45,994 bases of DNA, from positions 1-45,994 of IMG/VR virus record IMGVR_UViG_3300043411_002184, one strand, 5' to 3'. Shown here one piece after another: positions 19,901 through 27,913 of the stretch. The DNA is from a virus. The translations under genes were made by a program, and so were the position numbers. Each line of letters starts with the position of its first letter. Position 1 is the first letter of the stretch. The notes beneath the pieces are model-generated. The model did not search any database and had not been told where the DNA came from. It was given only the letters and a program-made list of their open reading frames with translations.

Positions 19901-21259
19901 GTCCCGACACAGGCACAACTAGACGCAGACGGAAAACAACCAGTATCTTCTTGGAGACCTTATCTTGGAGATCTGATTGAAATCCAAGACATGTCATTGA
20001 CCCAAATTCAAGAGGCTGTCGCTTATAGCAATTCACCACTTACACTTAACGATGGTGTAGTTATTAATCGGACTGATACTAAGTGGACAGAATGGAAGTT
20101 GTTAAAAGATGAGACTATAATCTATACACAACTTTCAAATGTTGTGTCTGATATATTATTATCGCACACTGAAATTATCGACTCCACAAAAACTTCAGTT
20201 TATGTTAATGGTATAACATTGTTGTCGGCATCATATTCTATAGTTGGAAAAGACATCACTATTTTGAATGTTATGCCTGGTTCAGAAGTTAGAGTCAAGA
20301 TTCGCCACTACGAACCATCTGCTGAAGAATTGACATTTGATCCTGAAGTAGCTGATGATTTGGGTCATCAACAACAATACAAGCAAGATTATGAATATGT
20401 AGCTTTGCCAGTTAGAGATTCTGAAGGTGCTTTAAGTAGTACACTTTATTATTTTTGGGTTAAAAACAAATCTATTGCTGCTAACGGTAAAAAGTTATCT
20501 GTTCAATCTATTGCTCGCGAACTTGTCAATGGGCCGGCTAACTACATAACCCTTCAACATTTGATCGGGTCAGGTGTCAACACAGATGTTTTAAGATATG
20601 ATGCTATCTCTATTTCAGGATTGTCATATGTGGTGGCAAAAGATAATACCTTTAAATTAAGATTTACTCGAAACTTTACGCTTCGGGACGATCCAGAAAA
20701 TATAGAATTAAAAGACACTCATACTGAGTGGGCATTGATGCGTCCTAACCAAACGACTAGAATTCCTGAAGCACTTTGGAATAAGATGGTTGATTCTGCC
20801 GTAGGTTCAGATGTTGTCGGAAATGCTATTCCTGAGATAAGGCGTGTACTTTATGATGAAAGAAATGGTACTTCTATCAAATATGGATTTGGTAAGGGAC
20901 AGTCTTTAGCTCCTAAGGATCTGTTGACTTCATCGATATCTTATACTATCGTAAATACAAAGTTGGTTAATAAAAATGTTCCAAAGAATTCTGCAGGAGT
21001 TTATCCAGTAGACTTTATTGAATTTTTGAATTTTGATCAAAGTGATTCTTGGTTTGCTACTCCTGAATCGACTCGCCAAACGTTAACAGATATTTGGACT
21101 AATGCTAAAGTGACACAAATTAATGAAATCTTTTTTGCTGCATTAAATGATATGTTGTCATGTAACTATGAAGTTAGTGACATTTTTAAGACCTCAAGGT
21201 TATCAGCATACTCTATTAAGATTGTTGATACTATCTCAGCTAAACCAGTTTATGAGTAA
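10949..21259 (+). CDS. Giant baseplate/tail structural protein (gp7 position), 3436 residues
   Basis: One uninterrupted 10.3-kb gene directly after gp6, where T4 has gene 7 (1032 residues). The N-terminus (residues 1-170) has a 'FANYYNYFWVA' segment I associate with large structural proteins of T4-like phages. Residues about 242-622 hold a tandem duplication of a glycine-rich beta unit. Two modules of the type 'IDGV-L--G-RVLVKN----NGIY-V---W-R' lie at about 715-810 and 1625-1715; this module is common in tail fibres. Two Ig-like repeats lie at about 981-1141 (W---A-s--F-v-G ... GD-F-v-I). The C-terminal 100 residues are helical, with FFAALNDMLSC and KTSRLSAY segments. No enzyme motif was seen. 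The stop overlaps the next gene (ATGAGTAA). A wedge-to-fibre platform role is inferred from position; gp7 homology is unproven. Confidence 0.65.
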   Translation: MTQKIDFTIPFNNLGQYVPINLRNTVVEGLTSNLFDRFMTNDESIPLYGYVGRKPNSPDDRAPKIPQADVERDINAIIPVFNFKRGSEYFAFTVEDILNKAKVLGVTASQSKWLYTKANNYVPPIDIDKFANYYNYFWVAKSLPSVPTMEWNLELLPEYYTIAKPKDSDLDKLNAIAATTEAVVRTGSGFYDQVFKLKFVNNQDFTIVAQNTLGAYSTLPSPPKTVSGTLSSFSGDLSGNGTLNIPANATLVTLTGSGGTGTAVHNPGQPAIIGTPIFSTNEAVDWVITNFVSLGVSNVNYGLDFGKPAGLPAIGDTATSNVSFPDGLGQFASYEVTWGYGTYFPIIGYTPSQPYIAPFDTITVGDSTTATLDGNTETWIGGSGAIAGATLIKSLTSDGTGQTLTFSIGSGGTLSYEYVVVVSNDPNLEVSNNTLKIPIGVVSVSLTGAGGVGYSTSSPGSPAVPPQPIYGNVLTLSWQSLGTIGNPAYTLVPQFPVQSGVTPPTTPPTALNQTEITHHSTIISDGSVWDGYYNNVSTNWGVTGTYPIIGYTPGSPAVPPSIINVNGPNTMASLNGNTITWVGGNGPVAGTPSTHQLTSDGTGQDLTFSIGKGGSFAFTYNILDDFAPGTGYAYSLSTAVGSTAIEDNYTFVVTGPQGLFTLLTFTIRRDPIFDSNGIFVGFEEFAPADTFMIDTAFLSFNYTITFAGAPGLKGKIKNVNVLREYQTIDGVKLKEGQRVLVKNNSAEENGIYTVSPHGWTRASDYDGVNIAPGAKIWIVEGIVNGGKLFTSDINRLWSGVFAPSNTNDWQEGNFWVHVNDLSTLSLSRADATQAVRPIIEYSNYVQLNAFSVNGVPSDNGGMAFKQEKTEFNQLPMFDLFRYDGTHSNLVSSIFYYVEDLTAEVDLDLQKRIKLDIGGSRDAVFNHGLVDLNGDMLFYKLAGELKSIWHNGYSEATAVDQTFIGTSKGKVSSLNLTSIAVPRTWTFTATSPGSFSVSRTLTVGVGTETLSNPLIVGVKYIVDELEILITAGTVLFAVGENFVFDVIAGPVASAITFNGAVKGTITAIVPSFYSQQQVWTLKALTATSFSIVGSKNQILPVGLDTVTVGVPYTNSELSCTILAGTLPFNEGDEFLVRIGNIEMPRYVYRNSDDGIFDLYGGEAADINNVGAYQVSRSFIHNPYNESRDEVLEGTLFSHFRGILQNQFSGTQNNYAFGGAIKNWSEQHTLLASLLMQRDLTPISVIDLAKNEYEVGINTIADIYKQNIVQYIATNGVVDPNDTIDQNQKLEALLNDILQKRTLDNDVRTVIFDTTAGVLGFPATLPQLGIVDAKVPYIGFDNVLGYNVLFHHDGHSSVLAIDTIDFRRQVLNNSADITVVRSDGTTTPAVGSFTTTPPIRPYKGELWIMPYGAESLMFAFDVDSDLDAPISLSIGTSWYRRDTGILVEWDGSAWINQPTIMLKWRLIDLADTLNQLILLVENKLFNHINPNARKVDFISLQSDLAFSDQMKRELFTFAANNNLSPLGSDYTPADAFTWNYSNANVANVAPVNTPTVPARWYNVLLEHHKTFLNVIPTERPNLEPWKLLGFTELAPWWSTLTPIQQQAFSPYAQPSELQYFTNGGYVKVAKTTFGATPLNGLQVIDGVSLISGDLVLLQNEIGPENNGIWIVSSGLWTRSTLELSQDTFVQVESGAVNFNTAWALSNNVVTINVDPVLFKQVRYWTDALWAYIKSMRPGLTLSVDTTRDGLLPPYFSPTLLQSVNALTTVVPSNIASTYQYGEGSPVETVWKSSIEYGYSLARALFRHDPLQFLGFCWGFNWVEVDNILYDAYDINTPGHKRFRLHGDQNRIVDRGTSNITLAGVSGLQNIDLSITFDAYEVNGANRYQNFSIRNNKTGINIGYVREGTPIIDINYLSIIYVNGIAIEDRGLPFHIGDKFTVTANADGSNLLVTFTAAVNYSYLGFGQIFTNALRSSSVDTNDSFSIEAFRGWDVNMGYRAGGLVATDDLDIKTDSASLSASSFNLIFKKNSIAKDMWIQGLRITVTNFGNSTVNNDGVYIPKSDGSDWIFFIEGYNPRYSNIEYYNLNLLGDFVTFNILDQRHTSTVWKTFTDNVSVTSSYLPLTITGIQNVINFLYGYSIYLEDQGWEFNKLTTNNIDAETGRSRTWQLEVEKFVDSCYTGMQIGRGHIVNPFMDQLWVRQDTGLLSNFIDTSLFDITGHPGVFDIAGIKMPINDLMVTRGNEVSQFTAEAPIYSAHAQIDNFEHLFIFNYYVEDSLKSGLLYNPFSGARVITYKFNGRRSAAGSFRPEFGGHYLLGGSGNSQVKQNLQASTNNVANFYDTNSVFQNDLTSRHALSLLGFSTKSYFSDLDISKKSQFNFWRGLIQSKGTNMSVDAYLNNDRFEDAKIDEYWAYKVAEYGDARQKTFPELKVTVDDSVQQFTQFQFDATETNGILADYTQISRLDESRWFSLEDLDQDAYFKAEAVGTYSRSNFTQAEVDKIPFVINLPFIADKLVISGSADVTKINATTLLVNSVTLASTLLVVGYGPATPRYNPIKLFNYVADELVEEIPLWHPAFGQHTPAALESINIISTQNPAKYSFSTQVVNNNSYDPLRPWGNNEIGRVWFDTRNLKYIPYYDEVIFPNRASRLNRWGSLADFATVDVYEWVKSSVPPSEYNALALKEAGNGDLDPSTKAAGEVALQETYVRDRRWFLRPVAWSYSTVPASNTFDWAGSPPFTASYNSKLYFESNGRVSLDVGTFASFNITAGMRIGTWDPTPSNSKPTSEYLVNNEFSKIIIDGAQEFTTIHQPQDPGFYPACTVDLKFNKYTSAIGSLTFTAEPLVVVTTTVDDNGTLITTDDYIVQLTVSDDSGISETVVVNHGPAALPNATINITTGDSVVVVLESLGLTISVISTSGSGVYEITAWQKAIIAALEIDILLRDTVSVTPIIPWDSGNYGNSYVVSNDENDQEYTDNAGLGWRAWSVPTQAQLDADGKQPVSSWRPYLGDLIEIQDMSLTQIQEAVAYSNSPLTLNDGVVINRTDTKWTEWKLLKDETIIYTQLSNVVSDILLSHTEIIDSTKTSVYVNGITLLSASYSIVGKDITILNVMPGSEVRVKIRHYEPSAEELTFDPEVADDLGHQQQYKQDYEYVALPVRDSEGALSSTLYYFWVKNKSIAANGKKLSVQSIARELVNGPANYITLQHLIGSGVNTDVLRYDAISISGLSYVVAKDNTFKLRFTRNFTLRDDPENIELKDTHTEWALMRPNQTTRIPEALWNKMVDSAVGSDVVGNAIPEIRRVLYDERNGTSIKYGFGKGQSLAPKDLLTSSISYTIVNTKLVNKNVPKNSAGVYPVDFIEFLNFDQSDSWFATPESTRQTLTDIWTNAKVTQINEIFFAALNDMLSCNYEVSDIFKTSRLSAYSIKIVDTISAKPVYE
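11672..12814 (+). repeat. Tandem duplication inside the giant gene (two units of about 0.55 kb)
   Basis: Unit 1 (about 11672-12213) and unit 2 (about 12241-12814) encode the same protein pattern. Each starts with NxTLxIP and a VSLTGxGGxG turn, continues through TYPIIGYTPxxP, a TxASLDGNTxTWxGGxGxxAG segment, and ends with LTSDGTGQxLTFSIGxGG. The units have diverged and differ in length in the middle, so the duplication is old rather than an assembly artefact. Confidence 0.75.
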
Positions 21260-24200
21260 CATTTCAAATAAAAATTCGCAGTACATCAATTCGCTGGTTT
21301 CTTATCTAAATGATACGAAACCATACCATTGCAAATTAACTGATGTTGTAGAAGAGTATCAATTTTCTGATTCATTTAATGTCAATTTTCAAGAAAAGAC
21401 ATTTACCACTGTAAAGATAGGGCCAGTATTATCTAGCCCATTTAATTTCTTTTCGAGTGGTGATCCACAGTACAATTCAGTCCCAATCAAAAAGTTATTT
21501 TCGGCTGGGCATACAGAATTTTCATCAAATATAGATTTGAATCATCCAGGTTCGATAAAGGCCTTTAGAGATGAAATTACAGATTTTGCTGGAATGCCAT
21601 TTGTTTATTCAAAAAAATCTTTTGATGGAATCGGTATCTCTGAAGTATTTGTTGAACGAAATGGGGATAAAACTCTAAGAGAACCATTATTAGAAGGTCA
21701 TGATTACTTTCAAAGCCACGGTGGGTGTCAGATCAATATTAAGCAAGTACTTGACGCAAATTTGTCATTTGAACCGTTGTGGTGTGAATCGCGTGACGAT
21801 AATGTAATTTTTGAATCATTTGCGTTGACACGTCGATTAGCTAACGATTATGCAAATCCGTCATCTTCTATTAGAAGAATCGAGGGATTACTTGTTCAGA
21901 TGAGAACTGGGCTATTAAATGCCATTGTCTCTACCCCGTATGATTTTAATCAGTTTCCGTTTTCTAGTGCACCAAAAGAACCTGGGACGAACGTTCCGAT
22001 TTCTGGACCACTTTTAGAATATACCACAACTGGATTAGTATTAGTAGATAATCTTCTTGCACAAATCAGAGTACCACAGGATTATCAAGCCTTATATAAT
22101 TCAGCAATTGCCGATGGTGTAGTAATCTTTCCAGCATTTTTAACTGGATATGATTTAGTTGTTTATCTTCAAGCTAGAATTGCAAATCTTTCTGCAGGCA
22201 CAATATCGCTTTTAAATGGCCTTCTTGCTATTTTAGATTCTGAATTATTACCTAGGGACTACGAAGAACTTCTTATCATTCTAACAAATGGTGATCCTGG
22301 CGATGTGTCGGTTTTGCCTATAAATTTCCCAACATTGCCTGTTCCGATTATACCAGGATTTGAGGACTGGCTAGGATCAAATCCATTGTTACACCCATTT
22401 GATTCTACACCAAGCTCTTATGATTTCTGGCCGTGGGACGAAGATCCTTTTGGATATGATAATGGGTCTAGATTGGTTTTTGATAAATTTGTTGATGATC
22501 AGCTAAGTCATTTATCCCCATCAATTTACTTTAATGTCTTTACTGATTTTGCACAAAGGCATTCTGGTAAACCGAAATTTAGTGATGTCACATCGCCATT
22601 TATAAAAATCACTGGTGTTATAGCCAATGATTTATCCAGCCCTGGGAATAGCTGGCGAGTAATCGCTTCCAGTAATTCTGTTTCATCATATGACGTTATC
22701 AGTGGAATTTCTGGTTATATTGGGTCGTTTGTTATTTCAGGTGTTCTAACTACATTTTCGTCAAGTCAAGTTTCATTTGTTGCAACTAAAATTTCTCAAC
22801 CCACGATTGGGCAAGAAGTTTCTATCGAGAATGCAAACAGATTGGTTATCAATCATGGTGCACCACTCGAGACATGGGATCTTATTAAAGTCAACCCAAT
22901 GTCGTATACTCGACCTCTATTAAATTCTAATAGATACGGTTATATTCAAGACCAAGATGGTATTAGACATAAAGTTTCTCTATTAAATCTTATGTTGGTT
23001 CCGCAACCAACCCTTAGTGCAGATATAGTTTTAACGGCCAGAAGTGGTGGTCAATATTTCGATATCTCAAGTCCAGATATTTCCTATGTCGGATTGGCTC
23101 AAGTTGATATACCTTTTAATGACGGCAATTTGGCATTCACTATTATTTCAGGAACAGCTGGTCCATTCCAGAAGGGTGACAAATTCTATTTTAGAATTGA
23201 GAATGCGGCACAACCAGTTCAGATCTTAGACCTTTCTTTAGGATACGGTTTTGATCTTGATAGTTTTGATGCACAAGAATTAGTTTATAACAATACTAAT
23301 CCATTGCATCCTGATTATAATCGACCAGTTAATTTTACTTTTGATACGCGATTTGTCGATTATGATTTGTCATCTTTAAATGTAGTAGCGACAGATGATG
23401 CAGTAGATGGACGTAAGTGGAGGCTTTCTGCTATTCCAAATCTGTTAAAGCCTATTATCACACAGAAGAAAGACACCACGAGTTCTAATGCTATAGATCT
23501 TCAGGATACTTTGATTGGTGGAGATCCGTTAACGGCGCCGCTATATGCAATGCTTGGTGGTTTGACACCTGATTTGAAGTTGTATTATGCCGATTCATTT
23601 ACTATAGAATGGTCTGACGATAATTTTAATACAGTAAATTCTATTGGTGTGATTGCTGTTGGTGGATCTTATGTGGATGTGATTCAAGGTGTTTCGTTCT
23701 CAGTTTTGCCAGGAAATAAACCATTCGTTGCCGTAGAATCAGACGATCATATTTCAGGTGTTGTTTCTGGTGGTGATGTATTTTCTTTTACTGTTTCCAA
23801 TATCCCGAGTAAAATTGCAGAACACACCAATGGAGTAGTTTCTAGTTATGCCCCTAGAACTGTAGTTCACGGTGATACGTTTCATGAAACAGTTTCAGCT
23901 AATTGGTTTGTAACCTTCTCTTCTCCAACAGATTTTGAAGTGATGGGGTATTTGCTCGAAGGTAATGCCGGTTCATTAGTCCCAGGAACTCCACTATCGG
24001 CTTCGTTATCTACAAGTGGTCTAATTGTTGGCGAAGGGCAAAGCTTCGATTTATTCGGTTTGGGTTTGACATTTTATCCAGGACTTTATGGATTTGGCGC
24101 TGGTGATCAAATTACCTTTACCACATCATTTAAAAAGCCATCTGTATTAGTACATGGTTCAGTATCAGGGTGGCAGAAAAGTGCTATTATTGGTGAACCT

Positions 24201-27176
24201 TATTGGAATGGATTAATTGGGTTTAAGATTAATAAACCTATAGCCAAGTTATTTAATCCAATTACAAAAAATCATCTCTTTACAGATATTGATAATTCTA
24301 TTATCCCGGTTGCACCTCCACCTCCGCCAGTGGTGCAAGGGCATACTACATTATTAAATGTCAAATATGGAAATGATCCATGTCAATTTGTTAATGTATA
24401 TATTCCAATTGGGTCTATAAAAGGCGTGATATTAAGAGTTCATGGAGGTGGATGGAATAGCGGAAATGTCCTCCCATACCCATCAACGGTTGATGAAGAA
24501 CCTATTTTAATTCCAGTGGTTGAAACTGGTTATGTTGTGGTAGATGTCAATTATCGAGGAATTAATAATTCATCTGGATCTTTAGGCAATGGAATATTCC
24601 CGAATAACGTTAATGACGTTGTAACAGTTCTGAATTATTGTACTGTTTCAGGTGCTGGTGCAAATACCACATTAGATTCTAGATGGCAGACGCTCTATGA
24701 GATGATTGCCGATAAGGGATTTGTAGTTACAGGAACAAGTGCTGGTGGTCATTTGGCATTAATGGGTGTCTGTACTTATGGTGTAAGCTCACAAGTGTGG
24801 CCTAAGGCTGTAGAAATTATTGCTGGGCCATTTAATTTAGACTACAACAACATCTTCATTGATCCGCTTGTTAAACAATCTATCATTGATCCATATATTA
24901 ATGGTGGAAGTTTAAGTGATGCTAGTCCACACTTCTTATATGGGTCAGACATTTCACCTGGACCTTGGTTTGCAGCCATTAATAATTCGTCGTGTAAATT
25001 TAGCTTTATCCATAACGACAACGATACTCTAGTTTCAAATGGAATGGCCCGCACATCTATTTTGAATTTTGTTCAATTCAATACGAATGCATCAGCTTCC
25101 TTTGTTGCAGAAGGTCCTCCTCGTGCAGATTTTAATGGTCTTACACCAGTAACGTTACTTGGAAATACACCAGATAACACCACGGCCACATTACCTACGA
25201 CTGGGAATGCTTTAGGTGATTGCTGGTTCGCAAATAATCAATATTGGGTATTCAATAATGGAACTTATGCAGGTGACAATAATTCACCTGCCTCAGTTGG
25301 TGGATTCACTAGATGGTTTGATCATAATTACCTTGGGCAAGAATCTGACTATATTATTGCTTTTGGTAATAATAATTTTGTTGTGTCATTACCACCAATT
25401 TTAAATCCAATAATATCTGCACTTGATAATACTTGGATTTTTGGAAATGGGTCACTCACTGTTGCTAGAATTCGATTTGATGTTCCGTCACTTACTTATT
25501 GGTTAACACCCACACCAATTGGGTCTTTGACACCAACTGGGTGGATAGTAAATAGATCAGACATTGGTGTCACTGGATATTTGCCATTAGACGGACTTTT
25601 CTCAGACCAGTATATTTCTATTCTGACATCCAATATGGATCCAGGCAATGCCATGACATTGCAACTTTCAATTATTGCAGACTCAATAGATTGGTGGAAT
25701 GCACAAGATTCTGTAATTCTGCACCCATCTATTAATGCCAAGCTTCCAACTAATACAGACTTTGTCTTAATCGATAAAACTACAAAAGATACTCTTGCCT
25801 TTAATCTGAGTTATGGATCAGTACTACCAACAGATGTTCCGTCTTTATCATCGTTGGCACCTGTTTCTATTGATCCTAGGTATATTAATCTCTCAACTGG
25901 TTTTTCGCCAATCAGTCTGAAAAATACTTCCCCAGAAACAGAAATACTAAATGATTGGATTCCATTTACTGTAAAAGAATATGACAGTGCAACATCGCGC
26001 GCTGCCTTTAGTGATGGTGCCACTCGTATTAAATTAATTGCTGCAGGATCAGGTGAAGAGATTGGAACGGTTGTTCAACACGGATTAGAATTTCCATGGT
26101 CATCTCAAATGGAATGGGACCTAGATTTCTTTGCCAAATACTTGCCACTAAACTCAGAAGCCAATATTGTAGTTTATGGTTCTGGGCTTAATGAAAAACT
26201 CAACGTTAGAATATCTGAAAGCTTAAAGTTCTTAATTAGCGGTGGGGCATTAACAACAGACTTCCAATTCAATGAAACTATTCATATTGATGTTTCAGAA
26301 TATCATGATTGGAAGATTACACAATTTTCAGATGATTTGGTAAATGCCGAAATTTTAGATTCTCCTTTTGGTGGATTCTTGCCAGGATATGATAATCTCC
26401 CATATGACTTCGAAACTCAAATAGGAGACATTAATTTATCAGGTGGTGGTAGTTATGATGTTGGTACACCACTAACAGATCACTTCTATGAAGCACGACA
26501 GCTTGCTGGGTTAGATCCACTTAATGATTTCCAATTAGCACAATCGCAGCAGTGGAGAGATTCACGTTTAGCAATTTTACTTTCGCAACTCTCTAACTTT
26601 TTAAATGGGTCTCTTCAAAATACCACGTTTGATTTCTTTTTGTCACAACTTGATGCATTATCTGGCCCAGTAGCAATTGCTACTGGCTTTGGATTACCTG
26701 CACGTGGGCTTGGGATAGAGATTAATATTCAAGCCGGCCCAAGACCAGAAGATAATTTAGTTGGTGCTGGTGTTATAGATGCACTAGTTTTAGGTTCATT
26801 TGATCCTATCTCTCCATTTGACGATGACAACTTTGACACTAGTGAGTTTGATGCTAATGGAGAAAGAATTGCAATTTTAAATACTACATTTGCACCATCA
26901 ATCCCAGCGATTATTCCTGTATTCACAACTTACGAAGACTTTGAAACGCCTTTATCTGTTGTTGGGTTTAATGCACAGATATTCGAATTTAGCTTTACCA
27001 TTACATCTGGAAATCTTTTAGCAATTCAGAATATGCAAAAACCAGAGATTTTTGTTTGGCTACCACTTGCTTCAATGCCAGTTCAAATCCCTGTAGTCGA
27101 TAAGGTCGGAATTGGTAAATATCGAGTAAGTCTCCCATATCTTTCAGAAGCGAAATTCTATATCATAAATCCATAA
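21252..27176 (+). CDS. Giant structural protein with inserted alpha/beta-hydrolase (esterase-like) domain, 1974 residues
   Basis: I chose ATG 21252, which overlaps the upstream stop (ATGAGTAA); the longer frame from 21147 would run 108 bases into the upstream gene. The N-terminus has 'YINSLVSYLNDTKPYHCKL', a segment seen in T4-like tail proteins. Residues about 590-960 contain three or more Ig-like repeats related to those in the preceding gene. After a five-proline linker (about 1021-1027) an esterase-like domain occupies about 1030-1290: oxyanion-hole motif HGGGW (H1064), nucleophile elbow GTSAGG with Ser1163, and candidate acid Asp1258 in HNDNDTLV. The final catalytic His expected after the last strand is not obvious; a GPPRADF segment stands there. 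A fibre-like 'LPTTGNALGDCWFANNQYW' module follows. By position it may replace gp8. The likely role of the domain is removal of esters from host surface glycans. Confidence 0.7.
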   Translation: MSNISNKNSQYINSLVSYLNDTKPYHCKLTDVVEEYQFSDSFNVNFQEKTFTTVKIGPVLSSPFNFFSSGDPQYNSVPIKKLFSAGHTEFSSNIDLNHPGSIKAFRDEITDFAGMPFVYSKKSFDGIGISEVFVERNGDKTLREPLLEGHDYFQSHGGCQINIKQVLDANLSFEPLWCESRDDNVIFESFALTRRLANDYANPSSSIRRIEGLLVQMRTGLLNAIVSTPYDFNQFPFSSAPKEPGTNVPISGPLLEYTTTGLVLVDNLLAQIRVPQDYQALYNSAIADGVVIFPAFLTGYDLVVYLQARIANLSAGTISLLNGLLAILDSELLPRDYEELLIILTNGDPGDVSVLPINFPTLPVPIIPGFEDWLGSNPLLHPFDSTPSSYDFWPWDEDPFGYDNGSRLVFDKFVDDQLSHLSPSIYFNVFTDFAQRHSGKPKFSDVTSPFIKITGVIANDLSSPGNSWRVIASSNSVSSYDVISGISGYIGSFVISGVLTTFSSSQVSFVATKISQPTIGQEVSIENANRLVINHGAPLETWDLIKVNPMSYTRPLLNSNRYGYIQDQDGIRHKVSLLNLMLVPQPTLSADIVLTARSGGQYFDISSPDISYVGLAQVDIPFNDGNLAFTIISGTAGPFQKGDKFYFRIENAAQPVQILDLSLGYGFDLDSFDAQELVYNNTNPLHPDYNRPVNFTFDTRFVDYDLSSLNVVATDDAVDGRKWRLSAIPNLLKPIITQKKDTTSSNAIDLQDTLIGGDPLTAPLYAMLGGLTPDLKLYYADSFTIEWSDDNFNTVNSIGVIAVGGSYVDVIQGVSFSVLPGNKPFVAVESDDHISGVVSGGDVFSFTVSNIPSKIAEHTNGVVSSYAPRTVVHGDTFHETVSANWFVTFSSPTDFEVMGYLLEGNAGSLVPGTPLSASLSTSGLIVGEGQSFDLFGLGLTFYPGLYGFGAGDQITFTTSFKKPSVLVHGSVSGWQKSAIIGEPYWNGLIGFKINKPIAKLFNPITKNHLFTDIDNSIIPVAPPPPPVVQGHTTLLNVKYGNDPCQFVNVYIPIGSIKGVILRVHGGGWNSGNVLPYPSTVDEEPILIPVVETGYVVVDVNYRGINNSSGSLGNGIFPNNVNDVVTVLNYCTVSGAGANTTLDSRWQTLYEMIADKGFVVTGTSAGGHLALMGVCTYGVSSQVWPKAVEIIAGPFNLDYNNIFIDPLVKQSIIDPYINGGSLSDASPHFLYGSDISPGPWFAAINNSSCKFSFIHNDNDTLVSNGMARTSILNFVQFNTNASASFVAEGPPRADFNGLTPVTLLGNTPDNTTATLPTTGNALGDCWFANNQYWVFNNGTYAGDNNSPASVGGFTRWFDHNYLGQESDYIIAFGNNNFVVSLPPILNPIISALDNTWIFGNGSLTVARIRFDVPSLTYWLTPTPIGSLTPTGWIVNRSDIGVTGYLPLDGLFSDQYISILTSNMDPGNAMTLQLSIIADSIDWWNAQDSVILHPSINAKLPTNTDFVLIDKTTKDTLAFNLSYGSVLPTDVPSLSSLAPVSIDPRYINLSTGFSPISLKNTSPETEILNDWIPFTVKEYDSATSRAAFSDGATRIKLIAAGSGEEIGTVVQHGLEFPWSSQMEWDLDFFAKYLPLNSEANIVVYGSGLNEKLNVRISESLKFLISGGALTTDFQFNETIHIDVSEYHDWKITQFSDDLVNAEILDSPFGGFLPGYDNLPYDFETQIGDINLSGGGSYDVGTPLTDHFYEARQLAGLDPLNDFQLAQSQQWRDSRLAILLSQLSNFLNGSLQNTTFDFFLSQLDALSGPVAIATGFGLPARGLGIEINIQAGPRPEDNLVGAGVIDALVLGSFDPISPFDDDNFDTSEFDANGERIAILNTTFAPSIPAIIPVFTTYEDFETPLSVVGFNAQIFEFSFTITSGNLLAIQNMQKPEIFVWLPLASMPVQIPVVDKVGIGKYRVSLPYLSEAKFYIINP

Positions 27177-27234
27177 TCTACCTAAAAGTTTCATTTATTT
27201 CAAGCTATTAGGTTAGGGGTGATTTGGTGAAGTC

Positions 27235-27242
27235 TATAAATA
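27235..27242 (+). promoter_or_regulatory. T4-type late promoter (TATAAATA)
   Basis: A perfect TATAAATA in the context CTATAAATAG, 29 bases upstream of the gene at 27272. It lies in a 95-base gap after the second giant gene. AAAGGAAG at about 27256 is the ribosome binding site. It starts the receptor-binding module. Confidence 0.75.
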
Positions 27243-27271
27243 GAGCAATGCTTTAAAGGAAGTAATCTAAA

Positions 27272-27895
27272 ATGCTAACAACACAAATCCCAGTCCATAT
27301 TGATGGGCATGTTTTAATGACTGATCTAAAAACCGGTGAAGTCTTATGCGATCAGAAGAACCAAATCCATCCTAAAAATATGGCCACGGCCATTGCTCGT
27401 GGTCTTTCTAATTCTCAAAATTTTCAAATTTTTAAATTAAAACTTGGGAATCGCGGAACTTATATTGATGGTACTCAACAAATTGTTTTCAATCCTCCTA
27501 TTACCGTTGGAGATACAGCCGATCTTTATAATCCAACATACGTCGAGGTAGTTGATGATTCTAATGTTGGTGTTGGTGTTGGTAACAGTGTAACCTTTAC
27601 AAATATTCCAGCTACCACTAATACACGGGTAATTATTACTTGTGTTATCGCAGCTAATGAAGGTTTCAGTAATACCTCTGACACTATTAACTCTGGTCAA
27701 ATTGAAGGATCCTCTAGTGTGAGTCCTTATTTCTTTGACGAACTTGGCTTGTTTACCAAAGAGACTAGCGGCTTGAGTACTGATTTAGATCCGGCCGGAG
27801 AATTGATGTTGTCTCATCTGATCTTTTCACCGATTGAACATACAGGAAATAGGGAAATTTTAGTTAATTATACGTTAACGATCAGTGTGTCTTAA
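27272..27895 (+). CDS. Baseplate- or fibre-attached structural protein
   Basis: A 207-residue, beta-rich protein with a strong ribosome binding site and a perfect late promoter. The C-terminal part has the pattern 'YFFDELGLFTKE', then 'LMLSHLIFSPIEHTGNREILVNYTLTISV'. This FDELGL plus R-x-I-x-x-x-Y-T-L ending is common in baseplate or fibre-connector proteins of contractile phages, where it marks a beta-sandwich attached to the baseplate rim. T4 has the connector genes 9, 10 and 11 at this relative position, but I see no specific similarity to any of them. It starts the module that ends with the fibre genes, so a connector between the giant wedge proteins and the fibres is the best guess. Confidence 0.5.
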   Translation: MLTTQIPVHIDGHVLMTDLKTGEVLCDQKNQIHPKNMATAIARGLSNSQNFQIFKLKLGNRGTYIDGTQQIVFNPPITVGDTADLYNPTYVEVVDDSNVGVGVGNSVTFTNIPATTNTRVIITCVIAANEGFSNTSDTINSGQIEGSSSVSPYFFDELGLFTKETSGLSTDLDPAGELMLSHLIFSPIEHTGNREILVNYTLTISVS

Positions 27896-27913
27896 TTTTA
27901 AGTGTAGAAACTC

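Noticed and set aside
21147-21251. Longer N-terminus for the second giant protein
   Set aside because: It would overlap the preceding gene by 113 bases; the ATG at 21252 in ATGAGTAA gives a typical overlap, and the protein similarity starts there.
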